Shown one piece after another: positions 1-8,637 of a DNA stretch of 64,000 bases (positions are counted from its first letter, which is position 1; each line of letters starts with the position of its first letter). Origin of the DNA: Paenibacillus sp. LS1 (GTDB lineage: Bacteria; Bacillota; Bacilli; Paenibacillales; Paenibacillaceae); NCBI RefSeq assembly GCF_026013365.1, contig NZ_JAPDOE010000004.1, forward strand, positions 62,001 through 126,000, in the 5' to 3' direction. The notes beneath the pieces are model-generated. The model was not told the origin of the DNA. It did no database searches and worked only from the letters and a program-made list of their open reading frames with translations. A program made the translations under genes and the position numbers.

Positions 1-2
1 CC

Positions 3-1133
3 CGAATTCCGCGGCGAATGGATCAGCGCAGATATGCTTCCTATGATCCGTTACTTCAGGCCAAAGGTGCCGAACCTACATTGGAACAATTGCTGATTGC
101 ACAAATTCGAGTGATGACACTTCCAAATGAATTGGAAAATATGGCAGTATATTTGGCAGGCTGCATTAATGATGATGGATATCTGACGGTTGAACTGGCA
201 GAGGTGCAAGCAGTACTGGGGCTACCGATGAGCGAGGTTGCAGGAGGACTGGAGCTTCTCCAGTCGCTGGACCCCGCTGGTGTAGGAGCGCGGAATTTGC
301 AGGAATGTCTGTTGCTCCAGATCAGGCGTGATCCATCTGCTGCGCTGAATGCGGAGCGGATGGTGGAAGTGGGATTGGAAGCACTGGTTCCTTTTCACCC
401 AGGTAGAACAGGGAGTCGATTAGGTATAACTTCACGAGAAGCTCAGACTGCCTATGACTATATTACACGTTTGGACCCCAAGCCTTGCCGATCCATCGGA
501 TGTACGGAACGACCACATTACATTATCCCGGATGCTATTGTCGGATTGCGTAACGGTGAGGTGCATTTCAGTCTACATGCGGCAGGTAACCCACGTGTAT
601 CCATGAATGAAGCATGTTTCCGCTGGATCAGAGATGAGACTCCAGACGAAATCTGGTCTACCCGAGCGGCAGCGGCGAGGGCTATCATTCGCAGTGTACA
701 CCTGCGGCGCAGGACGTTAATGCGTGTGCTGGCGGCCGTGATGGAAGAGCAAAAGCAATTTTTACTCAACGGACCATCCGTGATAAAACCGCTTAATCTG
801 GCTATTATTGCAGAGAAGATTGGCATGCATGAATCAACGGTAAGCCGTGCGGTGAACGGTAAATATATAGACACCCCGTATGGTGTATATGAACTCAGAG
901 CTTTTTTTGCCTCGGGAATTGGTACAACATCAGGGAATAAAACATCCGCCTCAGCAGTAAAACGGAGATTAAAAGAAATCATTCGCATGGAGCAGGCCCA
1001 TCGGCCACACTCGGACAGTCAATTGGCGACATTGCTCGCCGAAGACGGGATTATCATCTCCCGCAGAACAGTCGCCAAGTACCGGGAGGAGCTTCACATT
1101 CTGCCTTCCCTTGAGCGCAAACGGTGGGCTTAA
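3..1133 (+). CDS. rpoN: RNA polymerase sigma-54 factor, 5'-truncated by window edge
   Basis: This is the alternative sigma factor that recognises -24/-12 promoters and needs an AAA+ enhancer-binding activator to open them. The reading frame stays open to the left edge, so the glutamine-rich region I and the true start lie outside the window. The ATG at 18 is internal. The visible part contains the core-binding region (DDGYL, LDPAGVGARNLQECL) and the HTH segment with IGMHESTVSRAVNGKY. The C-terminal RpoN box reads RRTVAKYRE close to the stop, as in the family. The gene converges on aspA and the two share a bidirectional terminator. Identification is secure; only the N-terminus is missing. Confidence 0.96.
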   Translation, partial: RIPRRMDQRRYASYDPLLQAKGAEPTLEQLLIAQIRVMTLPNELENMAVYLAGCINDDGYLTVELAEVQAVLGLPMSEVAGGLELLQSLDPAGVGARNLQECLLLQIRRDPSAALNAERMVEVGLEALVPFHPGRTGSRLGITSREAQTAYDYITRLDPKPCRSIGCTERPHYIIPDAIVGLRNGEVHFSLHAAGNPRVSMNEACFRWIRDETPDEIWSTRAAAARAIIRSVHLRRRTLMRVLAAVMEEQKQFLLNGPSVIKPLNLAIIAEKIGMHESTVSRAVNGKYIDTPYGVYELRAFFASGIGTTSGNKTSASAVKRRLKEIIRMEQAHRPHSDSQLATLLAEDGIIISRRTVAKYREELHILPSLERKRWA

Positions 1134-1164
1134 TGGAGTAGCTGGTGTCTTATCATCTCCAAAT

Positions 1165-1208
1165 AAAAGAGCCCCCGCAAACCGGAAATGGTTTGCGGGG
1201 GCTCTTTT
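1165..1208. terminator. Bidirectional intrinsic terminator between rpoN and aspA
   Basis: A 19-bp perfect stem (AAAAGAGCCCCCGCAAACC and its complement) encloses a 6-nt loop and carries A/T tracts on both sides, so it can end transcripts from both convergent genes. Confidence 0.9.
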
Positions 1209-1261
1209 GTGATGTTATTCGTGTTTGATCTTCTGCATTCCTGCATTGGATTTCCTGATTC

Positions 1262-2695
1262 CTACAAGCGTTCCATATTACGCAGGAAGTGTTCTCCGGC
1301 AATACCTGGCGTGGTCATCTGCTCTGGATGAAGAATTTCTTCCAGCTCTTCCGGTGTCAGCAGTCCGCGTTCCAGAATGATCTCCTGCAAGGTAAGTCCA
1401 GTCTTGAGAGCTTCCTTCACGATGGAAGCTGCCACATTATAACCTAAGTGCGGGTTCAACGCCGTAACCACACTGAAGCTCTGCTTCATGATTAATTCGC
1501 AGCGCTCACGGTTGGCTTCCATCTCTTCCACCGCATAACGCGTGAAGACATCAATGCCGTTATTCATGATTTTCAGCGATTGCAGCAAGTTGAACGCAAT
1601 AACTGGGCCCATAACATTCAGCTCAAATTGACCGGCTTCACACGCCATACAGATTGTATGGTCGTTCCCCATCACCTGGAAGGATACCTGGTTAATGACT
1701 TCTGCCATAACCGGGTTCACTTTACCTGGCATGATAGAGGAACCTGGCTGACGCGGTGGCAAGCGTAATTCATTGAATCCAGCACGCGGACCAGAAGCCA
1801 TCATGCGAATATCATTACAGATTTTGGACAGGCTGACCGCACATACCTTGAGCGCCGCTGAAAGTTCCAGATAGGCATCCGTGTTCTGCGTCGCATCCAC
1901 AAGATCTTCTGCTGTCTGTAGTGGTAGTCCAGTAACATCAGACAGGTGTTCCGTAACCTTGACGATATATTCGGGTTTCGCATTGAGCCCTGTACCTACC
2001 GCAGTTGCACCCATGTTAATCGTAAGCAGGCGACGATTGGCGAATTCAAGACGCTCGATATCCCGTCCGATGACGCGGGCATATGCTCCGAATTCTTGTC
2101 CAAGGCGAATAGGCACGGCATCCTGAAGATGGGTACGGCCTACTTTGACCACATCGTTGAATTCCTCTTCTTTTTTACGGAACGCATCCTGTAGCCTTTT
2201 CATCGTAGCCAGTAACGTCTCGGACAGTCGATACGCGGCAATACGCAGTGCTGTAGGCACCACGTCATTGGTGGATTGGGACATGTTCACATGATTATTG
2301 GGATTGCAGTGGAAGTAATCTCCCTTGCTCTGCAATAACAGTTCAAGTCCGCGATTGGCGAGAATTTCGTTCATATTCATATTCATGGAGGTGCCTGCAC
2401 CGCCCTGAATGGAGTCCACAATAAAATGATCCAGATGATGGCCTTTCATCATTTCTTCAGCAGCCATGACGATGACATCGCCAATTTTGCTTGGTAGCAT
2501 TTTCAGTTCCATATTCGTAATTGCCGCAGCTTTTTTCACCGCAGCCAGAGCTGTGATCAGCTCCCGGTGTACCGGAACGCCGGTAATCGGGAAGTTCTCC
2601 ACGGCCCGCACCGTCTGAATGCCGTAATAGGCATAAGCCGGAATTTCTTTTTCACCGATAAAATCTTTCTCCGTCCTTGTGGACATAGTAGACAT
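1262..2695 (-). CDS. aspA: Aspartate ammonia-lyase (aspartase)
   Basis: Catalyses reversible deamination of L-aspartate to fumarate and ammonia in the cytoplasm. The fumarase/aspartase superfamily signature GSSIMPGKVNPV is present, as are the substrate-loop motifs GGAGTSMNMN and NMSQSTNDV that favour aspartase over fumarase. Length (477 aa from this start) is normal. The longer ORF begins at 2716, but a GGAGG lies 8 nt before the ATG at 2695, inside that extension, so 2695 is the better start. It is a single-gene unit convergent with rpoN. The neighbouring SigD-type promoter faces the other way. An aspartase/fumarase mix-up is possible but unlikely. Confidence 0.93.
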   Translation of the reverse strand: MSTMSTRTEKDFIGEKEIPAYAYYGIQTVRAVENFPITGVPVHRELITALAAVKKAAAITNMELKMLPSKIGDVIVMAAEEMMKGHHLDHFIVDSIQGGAGTSMNMNMNEILANRGLELLLQSKGDYFHCNPNNHVNMSQSTNDVVPTALRIAAYRLSETLLATMKRLQDAFRKKEEEFNDVVKVGRTHLQDAVPIRLGQEFGAYARVIGRDIERLEFANRRLLTINMGATAVGTGLNAKPEYIVKVTEHLSDVTGLPLQTAEDLVDATQNTDAYLELSAALKVCAVSLSKICNDIRMMASGPRAGFNELRLPPRQPGSSIMPGKVNPVMAEVINQVSFQVMGNDHTICMACEAGQFELNVMGPVIAFNLLQSLKIMNNGIDVFTRYAVEEMEANRERCELIMKQSFSVVTALNPHLGYNVAASIVKEALKTGLTLQEIILERGLLTPEELEEILHPEQMTTPGIAGEHFLRNMERL

Positions 2696-2788
2696 TTCGT
2701 TCGCCTCCAGTGGCATCCAATAAATAGGTCAGCTCCGGCATTGCCGAAGCGCACTCAGTATATCATTTAAGCAAAATGGATGCCAAGC

Positions 2789-2816
2789 TAAATCATTTCG
2801 CCTGATTTGCCGATAT
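2789..2816 (+). promoter_or_regulatory. SigD (sigma-28)-type motility promoter
   Basis: TAAA at 2789-2792 is followed by 16 nt and then GCCGATAT at 2809-2816, which matches the Bacillus SigD consensus. It points at the chemotaxis receptor starting at 3021, leaving a long leader of about 200 nt. Confidence 0.7.
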
Positions 2817-3020
2817 TAATTTAAATTAGGGATTTGTTTTACACGTAGTTAATCATTAAAGGGGGCTGAAAAGCTTGTCTTATTCATTATGCACTACTTG
2901 GTAGAGAAGTCATGCATGAACCATAAGCAGAGAGTGGATAGAACGTTTTCAGTGATGTATGTCACATGATATTTGGTACATGATTGGTAAAATAGGAAAA
3001 AAGGACTACGGGGTGTAAAT

Positions 3021-4298
3021 ATGAAATGGACTTTAGGCGCAAAGACAGTCGCGGGTTTGGTACTGATCTCAATTATTACGTACGGAACTAGCGGCTTTTT
3101 TATATTTTTCCTCCAGGACTGGCTCTCATTTAACATGCCAAGCTGGTTGTATATCTCCATCATCCTTGTTATGGGGGTGTGTTGGAACGGGATTCTGGGG
3201 TGGGTCGCCTCTCGCTGGCTGACTCGTCCGATTGTTCATCTGTCTCGTGCGGCACAACAAGTTTCATCCGGAGATCTGACAACGGAGATTCCGCAGCGTC
3301 GTACACAGGATGAACTTACAGTATTATATGATGCTTTTCGTGTAATGGTTTCTAATCTGAGAAGTATTGTAAACGATATCGCGGACAGTACACGGACCAC
3401 CTCACAGAACGCGCAGTCGCTTAGTGAAGCGATTACCCAAGCTGCGGAGCAGATCGAGATGATGTCCGAAGCGGTGGATCATATAGCGGTGGGAGTAGAA
3501 GAGCAGAAAGTTACTTCCCATCAGTCTTTGATTACTGCGGATGAGATGTTGAATGATTTCCAGCGTATGCATAGCCAGTCGATGGGTATGACAGAGATGT
3601 CCGGTCAGATGGAACGATCCGTGGATCACACGAAGCAGACCTTCTCATCGCTGATGAAAGGAATGGACGAGCTGGCCGAGTCGCACAATCGTTCACGCGA
3701 CATTATGCTGTTGCTGGAGAAGGAAGCTTCCGATATCGAGGTAATTACCCAGTCTGTCAAAAATATTGCTGAGGAAACAGGGTTACTTGCCCTAAATGCT
3801 TCCATTGAGGCTGCACGAGCTGGCGAAGAAGGTTCTGGTTTTGCAGTCGTGGCGCAGCAGATCCGTAAGCTGGCAGACGAGAGCAAGGAATCGGTACATC
3901 GTATTAATGAGCTGATTAGTCGTGTACAGCAGCGGATCAGGGAGACAGCGCAACTGTCTCATGAGCAGCATGGTCTGGTGATTAATGAATCTGAACGGAC
4001 CATCTCTGTGGATCAAACGTTGCATGAACTGACAGGCACGGTGGAAGTATTTATGAAGGGTGCACATGATATCGGTTCCAAGATTGCAGAACAGACTGGC
4101 CGCGTTGAGCAAACCCACGGTCATGTGAAGAAGATCCAGGGGAAAGCCGGATCGTTCTCGGATGAGGCAAGACGAATCATGGATGCCGCACACGAAGAGA
4201 CAGCCATCATGGAGGAGATTTCCTCCTCGGCTGAAGAACTGAGACAGTTAACGGATCGATTAATGGACAAAACCAAAGCATTCCGGATGCAGCCTTGA
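3021..4298 (+). CDS. Methyl-accepting chemotaxis protein with minimal sensor region
   Basis: A chemoreceptor that controls CheA/CheW in the flagellar signalling array. Two hydrophobic segments (about residues 8-30 and 42-65) are separated by only about ten residues, so there is almost no extracellular ligand domain. HAMP follows (about 65-118), then a long coiled coil. The signalling tip reads [27 protein letters not shown] split around the hairpin, typical of MCPs. The short outer loop suggests sensing through the membrane or by a partner rather than a periplasmic-type ligand domain. The SigD-type promoter upstream fits co-expression with motility genes. The start has GGGGTG 8 nt upstream. 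Confidence 0.9.
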   Translation: MKWTLGAKTVAGLVLISIITYGTSGFFIFFLQDWLSFNMPSWLYISIILVMGVCWNGILGWVASRWLTRPIVHLSRAAQQVSSGDLTTEIPQRRTQDELTVLYDAFRVMVSNLRSIVNDIADSTRTTSQNAQSLSEAITQAAEQIEMMSEAVDHIAVGVEEQKVTSHQSLITADEMLNDFQRMHSQSMGMTEMSGQMERSVDHTKQTFSSLMKGMDELAESHNRSRDIMLLLEKEASDIEVITQSVKNIAEETGLLALNASIEAARAGEEGSGFAVVAQQIRKLADESKESVHRINELISRVQQRIRETAQLSHEQHGLVINESERTISVDQTLHELTGTVEVFMKGAHDIGSKIAEQTGRVEQTHGHVKKIQGKAGSFSDEARRIMDAAHEETAIMEEISSSAEELRQLTDRLMDKTKAFRMQP

Positions 4299-4318
4299 GC
4301 TGTGTTCGGAATTTTTTT
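4280..4318 (+). terminator. Intrinsic terminator overlapping the receptor stop codon
   Basis: ATTCCG at 4280 pairs with CGGAAT at 4307, with an inner CAGC/GCTG stem, followed by seven T residues. The stem includes the last codons and the TGA of the chemotaxis receptor gene. Confidence 0.75.
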
Positions 4319-4495
4319 GCTTTTTGAGAAACAATTTTGACTTGGGAATTTGCTTATTCTGGTTAAAGCCGAACGTTCTTTCGTGAAAACAGAAATTTGT
4401 AAAGAATTTTTTTGAAAGATTAACAAATTCGCAACTTGCAGGCGATAAATGAAGATATAATAGGATTATCACAACAGAAGAAGGAGCCCAGTATA

Positions 4496-5341
4496 TTGAA
4501 AACTTGGACAGGTATCCTGCTGATGATTATTTTGGCGGTAGCTACGATTAGTACAACTTCAGCTGCCAGAACCATGAATGAATCGCAAAAACAGCTTAAC
4601 ATAGATGATCAATCCAGCCAGACCGAAGTGGTAGAGGCTTCCAATATAGATAAAATGCATGACGCAGCGAATACAATGCAAGAATCGATTCCTGTTAAAG
4701 AGCAGTACGTTTCAGTTGCATCGGAAAATGAGAACATTAGATTATACCCTATGAAAGTTGAGGGTTCAGGATATATATATAACGGAATGACTTTGGAAGT
4801 GGACGGCAAGACGCGAGAATTCAGTGATTGGCAAGGAGAAGGCGGGTCTTACAAACCCGAAGTACACGAGCTGGATCTGAACGGAGACGGCCAGAAAGAG
4901 ATTGTTGTTTTGTACACGGGAGGACATGGAACAGGTATTTATTTGGGACAAGCACGTATTATTAATCCAGTGACGCTGGAAGAGATGAAGATGCAATCTC
5001 TCGAAGAGATCGTGAAGCAGCATGTACAGTCGAAAGTTACGGTTAGATCAGACCATGTAGATGTTGATGTCACCGTTGATGGCGTACAAGCAGAGCCTTC
5101 ACGGATCGAGGAAGACACAATTGGTGGCGAATATAACGAAGAGTTGGGATTCGGTGGAGTGACGTATTACAGTGTGGAGGATGGTAAGCTTGTCGTATCA
5201 GCAGCAGGATCTTATGGTTTGGGTCTATACGCTGGTGATCTGACATTTGCTTATGCGTATCAAGATGGCGAATGGAAGGCCGCAGATCTGAAGTACAGCA
5301 TGGAAATATATGAAGAAGAATATTATGAATCCTTTGATTGA
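4496..5341 (+). CDS. Secreted or membrane-anchored protein of unknown function with Asp-rich loop
   Basis: I do not recognise a named family. The TTG at 4496 is chosen because GAAGGAG ends 10 nt upstream and translation from there begins directly with a signal-like segment (KTWTGILLMIILAVATIST). The longer ORF from 4436 would place the ribosome binding site inside the gene. The mature part is acidic. Around residues 115-135 it has DLNGDGQKEIVVLYTGGHG, the D-x-N-x-D-G calcium loop pattern of VCBS/FG-GAP-like repeats, usually found in exported beta-propeller or lipoprotein-like proteins. It is a single-gene unit with a terminator 60 nt downstream. The function is unknown; the extracytoplasmic location is inferred from the N-terminus. 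Confidence 0.7.
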   Translation: MKTWTGILLMIILAVATISTTSAARTMNESQKQLNIDDQSSQTEVVEASNIDKMHDAANTMQESIPVKEQYVSVASENENIRLYPMKVEGSGYIYNGMTLEVDGKTREFSDWQGEGGSYKPEVHELDLNGDGQKEIVVLYTGGHGTGIYLGQARIINPVTLEEMKMQSLEEIVKQHVQSKVTVRSDHVDVDVTVDGVQAEPSRIEEDTIGGEYNEELGFGGVTYYSVEDGKLVVSAAGSYGLGLYAGDLTFAYAYQDGEWKAADLKYSMEIYEEEYYESFD

Positions 5342-5403
5342 TATTTAGTCAACAGTTAACAGAATATCTCCCTTTCTGTCTTTACGGACAGTGGGGAAAA
5401 GGG

Positions 5404-5440
5404 CGAGGCTGAAAAAAATCGTGACATACAGCCTCGTTTT
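5404..5440 (+). terminator. Intrinsic terminator
   Basis: CGAGGCTG at 5404-5411 pairs with CAGCCTCG at 5429-5436 and is followed by TTTT. It ends the upstream exported-protein gene. Confidence 0.65.
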
Positions 5441-5486
5441 GTGCTGCCCAGACATAGGAAATGTGTACTAAAAATGCAGGAAACAA

Positions 5487-5515
5487 TTGACATGATCACT
5501 TTAGTCGTTTAAATG
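5487..5515 (+). promoter_or_regulatory. Candidate SigA promoter for stalk-domain protein
   Basis: A perfect TTGACA (5487-5492) is followed after 17 nt by a weak -10 (TAAATG). A second A/T-rich hexamer TATAAA follows a few bases later. It lies 40 nt upstream of the gene at 5555. Confidence 0.4.
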
Positions 5516-5554
5516 TATAAAGGATAACTCATTTAACGTTCAGGAGGGATTTTG

Positions 5555-6262
5555 ATGAAGAAGAAGGTTGTACTGGGTTTAATGGTAGGCACATTAACGC
5601 TTGGGATCGGAACAGGTGCACTCGCAGCAACAGGACTGGAACAAATTAAAGCTTATCTGAACAGCAAAATTACGCTGAAAATGAATGGTGCCACAGTGAC
5701 AGCCAAAGATGCAAATGGTAAAACGGTGTTGCCGATCACGTACAATGGAACGACTTATTTGCCTGTGCGTGCCGTGGGTTCATTGCTCGGGACAGAGATC
5801 ACTTATGACAGTGCAACCTCTTCGGTGTTGATTGGTGAGAATAATGGTTCCGCGCCATCTGAAAGCGATAAACTGACGCTCAGTTCACTCGGAACATCCG
5901 TACTGGGGACATCCGCATGGCATACCAAAGATCCTGCGGAGACTACTTACAAAGGCAAAGATTACAAAGATGTATATCTGCATACGGATTCCGTGAAGCA
6001 AGGGGATGACTTCCAGATCATGACGGGCAAAACGTATTCTTCCCTCCATCTGGAACTGGCTGCTCTTACAGGGAATCAGGAGATACAGGTAATCAACCAG
6101 GACAATACGGTTCTTAAAAAGCTGAGTCTATCGCCAGGAAGCGGTTTGGTAAGCCTGGACGTGGATGTATCGGGTACTGATGCTATCTTTGTTGAAATTG
6201 TCACAGAAGATCCAGGCTCGTCCTTGTTCGTTCCGTTGACTTCATCGTATTTGGTCAAATAA
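5555..6262 (+). CDS. Exported stalk-domain (copper amine oxidase N-like) protein
   Basis: The protein starts with a Sec signal peptide (MKKKVVLGLMVGTLTLGIG, cleavage near ALAA). Residues about 30-95 form one stalk domain with the hallmark TYNGTTYLPVRAVGSLLG, a repeat that many Paenibacillus use to display exported proteins. The C-terminal half (about 110-235) is beta-rich with W-H-T-K-D and LHLELAAL patterns resembling an NPCBM-like carbohydrate-binding fold, but that is inference. The start is the ATG at 5555, 7 nt after AGGAGG. The TTG three bases earlier is too close. The role is unknown, probably binding at the cell envelope. Confidence 0.82.
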   Translation: MKKKVVLGLMVGTLTLGIGTGALAATGLEQIKAYLNSKITLKMNGATVTAKDANGKTVLPITYNGTTYLPVRAVGSLLGTEITYDSATSSVLIGENNGSAPSESDKLTLSSLGTSVLGTSAWHTKDPAETTYKGKDYKDVYLHTDSVKQGDDFQIMTGKTYSSLHLELAALTGNQEIQVINQDNTVLKKLSLSPGSGLVSLDVDVSGTDAIFVEIVTEDPGSSLFVPLTSSYLVK

Positions 6263-6275
6263 AATAAACGTAATA

Positions 6276-6341
6276 AAAAACGATTATCAACGGTGATGTT
6301 GCTGGATCAAGTCCACCACACACATTGTGATAATCGTTTTT
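6276..6341. terminator. Bidirectional terminator between convergent genes
   Basis: AAAAACGATTATCA at 6276 and its complement ending at 6341 form a 14-bp stem with A/T tracts on both sides and an unusually long (about 38 nt) loop. Confidence 0.7.
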
Positions 6342-6345
6342 ATGT

Positions 6346-7320
6346 TTAACGGATGACGGTGTCGAGTGGTTTGAGATTGGCTTCAATCTCGGCACGGCGA
6401 CCTTCAAGGAATGGTGGCAAAGCGAGCGATTCTCCCAGATGTGCCAATTCTTCGTCTGTATCGAAGCCGGGACCATCGGTTGCCAGCTCGAACAGAATAC
6501 CGTTCGCTTCACGGAAATACAGGGAGCGGAAGTAGAAGCGGTCTACAAAACCGGAATTCGGGAATTGGAAGTTATGAACGCGTTCCACCCATTGTTTCAG
6601 TTCTTCTTCATTATCCACACGGAACGCAACATGGTGCACGCTACCACGGCCAGGACGTTCTTGGGCAAGGTCATTACGCTCTTCAACATGCACTTCGGAG
6701 CCGCTGCCACCTTCGCCTGACTCAAAGACCAGTACATCAGGTTGACCTGGAGTAAAGGCAGGGTAACTTCCTTTGGCTCTGAAACCAAGCAGTTCGGTAA
6801 GAACCGGAGCAGTGAGGGAGGCATCTTTTACCGTAAGATGGATGGGGCCAAGGCCTACAATGCCAAACTCAGGAGGCACAGGGCTCTGATCCCATGGTTT
6901 ACCACCAGCGACACCTGTATTGTGTTCATCCGAGACCAGAATCAGACGTTGTCCTTCAAAGTCTGCGAATGAGAGCGTGGCACGACCACCGCGTTCAACA
7001 ATCTCTCCATGAGGGACTTCGAATTCGTCAAAACGCTGCTGCCAGTAAGTAAGTGCCGCATCATTTGGCACACGCAGTGACGTTGCTGAAATGCTATTCA
7101 CGCCTTCACGCGTCTGTCCTGCCATCGGAATTTCGAAGAAGGTAAGCTCGGTACCCGGATTGCCTTTCTCATCGCCATAGAAGAGATGGTAGACGGACAC
7201 ATCGTCCTGGTTGACTGTTTTTTTGATGAGGCGTAGACCCATGATATTGGTGTAGAAACGATAGTTCTGATCGGCATGTGCTGTTAAAGCTGATACGTGG
7301 TGAAGTCCTTTGATTTGCAT
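6346..7320 (-). CDS. Ring-cleaving (hydroquinone-type) dioxygenase, VOC superfamily
   Basis: Two vicinal-oxygen-chelate modules in tandem (about residues 1-150 and 155-320) match the Bacillus MhqA/MhqE/MhqO group, which opens hydroquinone or catechol rings during quinone stress. GLHHVSALTAHADQNYRFYT opens module 1, GLGPIHLTVKD opens module 2, and SVHHVAFRV and ILFELATDGPGF carry the conserved metal-binding His and Glu. Length (324 aa) is typical. CCTCC on the plus strand at about 7327 gives a good ribosome binding site. A palindrome of the kind used by HxlR or MarR redox repressors lies upstream (7559-7580), which fits induction by electrophiles. Substrate is inferred from family only. Confidence 0.85.
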   Translation of the reverse strand: MQIKGLHHVSALTAHADQNYRFYTNIMGLRLIKKTVNQDDVSVYHLFYGDEKGNPGTELTFFEIPMAGQTREGVNSISATSLRVPNDAALTYWQQRFDEFEVPHGEIVERGGRATLSFADFEGQRLILVSDEHNTGVAGGKPWDQSPVPPEFGIVGLGPIHLTVKDASLTAPVLTELLGFRAKGSYPAFTPGQPDVLVFESGEGGSGSEVHVEERNDLAQERPGRGSVHHVAFRVDNEEELKQWVERVHNFQFPNSGFVDRFYFRSLYFREANGILFELATDGPGFDTDEELAHLGESLALPPFLEGRRAEIEANLKPLDTVIR

Positions 7321-7383
7321 AATAATTCCTCCTAAATTTAGGTTATACGTTCAACAAAGGATTATTTACACTGGCACTTCGAT

Positions 7384-7492
7384 GACAGAACAACCTTCCG
7401 ATCGCTGTTATCCCCAGATTTTTTGATTCCTTTTTGAAAGGGGAAATCCGGGGATAAAGGCGACCGCTTCGCTTCTTCAGGTTTTTTCTGTC
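7384..7492. repeat. Large imperfect inverted repeat (multi-arm hairpin)
   Basis: An outer arm pair (ACAGAA near 7385 with TTCTGT near 7487; AACCT with AGGTT) encloses a strong central stem. In that stem TTATCCCC-A-GATTT (from about 7409) pairs with AAATC-C-GGGGATAA (to about 7457), with an inner CCTTT/AAAGG. The layout suggests a dispersed intergenic repeat or a structured leader rather than a simple terminator. Confidence 0.55.
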
Positions 7493-7558
7493 CTCTCCGT
7501 TATCGTGTAAAAGTGTAGTTGAACATATTTTGTATTTTTAATTTTTTTGTCTATTGAG

Positions 7559-7580
7559 AAAGTTACTAACTTTTAGTTTG
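7559..7580. promoter_or_regulatory. Candidate operator palindrome
   Basis: AAAGTT-ACT-AACTTT (7559-7573) is a perfect 6-3-6 palindrome overlapping ACTAA-CTT-TTAGT (7565-7577). Such sequences resemble targets of HxlR/YodB-type thiol-redox repressors, which control dioxygenases like the one downstream on the minus strand. The assignment is inference. Confidence 0.4.
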
Positions 7581-7737
7581 TTTTGGTTCTGAAATTATCT
7601 TAACATAAAGATATTTAAATTACAATGCTTATTTAGAATTCCAACTGGACAGCTCTTTCATTCAATGGCAAAATGAAAAAGTTAACATTAAAGAGAGATA
7701 ATGTTGGTGAGATGATCGCAAAGGAGAGAAGAGATGC

Positions 7738-8499
7738 ATGGCGTATCCACCATGGCTGGACCCTTATGATGCAGAGCCGTTTATTCTGTTCTCCACTTCA
7801 CATATCGTTTCCATTAGCTTAATTACAGCATTGATTCTCCTGATGTTTTTGCTTCGACACCATCTTCGATCATGGTCAGAGAGGGCACGTCGCACACTCC
7901 GGATTGTTCTAGCCTGCATCATGTTCGCTTGTGAAATCGTGCTGCAACTCTGGTATGTGTATGGAGGGATATGGAGCCTGCAGACGTCACTGCCACTTGA
8001 ACTTTGTAGCCTGTCTCTACTATTATCGGCGTTGTTGCTACTGACACGCAGTCGACTGTTACATTCAGCACTGTTATTTGCAGGCATCGCAGGAGCCCTT
8101 ATGGCGATTCTGACGCCTAATCTGGGCTATGGTTATGCACATTTTCGATTCATTCAATTTTTCGTCGCTCATGCCTGTATCATTCTGGCTTTACTCTACA
8201 TGACCTGGGTGGAACAACTACGACCTAGTTGGAGATCTGTAGCAGGTTCGATGATATTTGTGAATGTGGCTGCACTAATTGTATACGTTGTGGATGTCTT
8301 GCTTGATGCGAATTACATGTTCTTGAGATATAAGCCGAGTACACCCTCGGTGCTGGATATGTTAGGTCCGTATCCCATGTACATCCTTGGGGAAGAGATA
8401 CTTGCACTAGTCTTGTTCTCGCTGATGTACATTTTGCTCTTTGCCATTCCAGACAGGTTCAACCATCGTGTGAAAAAAGGTAAAAGCTCCGCGGTGTAG
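7738..8499 (+). CDS. YwaF/TIGR02206-type integral membrane protein
   Basis: About seven hydrophobic helices span the 253 residues, starting after a short WLDPYDAEPF segment. The conserved LPLELCSLSLLLSALLLLTR and LTPNLGYGYAHFRFIQFFVAH blocks match the YwaF-like family of unknown function. AAGGAG at 7721 lies 11 nt before this ATG. The ATG at 7734 is out of frame. The gene stands alone and converges on an SDR gene. No activity has been assigned to this family as far as I know. Confidence 0.8.
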   Translation: MAYPPWLDPYDAEPFILFSTSHIVSISLITALILLMFLLRHHLRSWSERARRTLRIVLACIMFACEIVLQLWYVYGGIWSLQTSLPLELCSLSLLLSALLLLTRSRLLHSALLFAGIAGALMAILTPNLGYGYAHFRFIQFFVAHACIILALLYMTWVEQLRPSWRSVAGSMIFVNVAALIVYVVDVLLDANYMFLRYKPSTPSVLDMLGPYPMYILGEEILALVLFSLMYILLFAIPDRFNHRVKKGKSSAV

Positions 8500-8553
8500 T
8501 GATAATCCTTGTAGTTGCGCTGCGCCGGAATATGAACTTTTTATAAATAAAAT

Positions 8554-8593
8554 ATCCCGCAGTAAGCTGACCAATTCAGATCGCTTGCGGGAT
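8554..8593. terminator. Terminator between convergent genes
   Basis: ATCCCGC at 8554 pairs with GCGGGAT at 8587. The minus-strand copy is followed by a T-rich run, so it mainly serves the SDR gene. Confidence 0.5.
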
Positions 8594-8637
8594 GTTTGGG
8601 CGTTGTCCCTGAACTGGGGCCAACTTATATTATAAGT

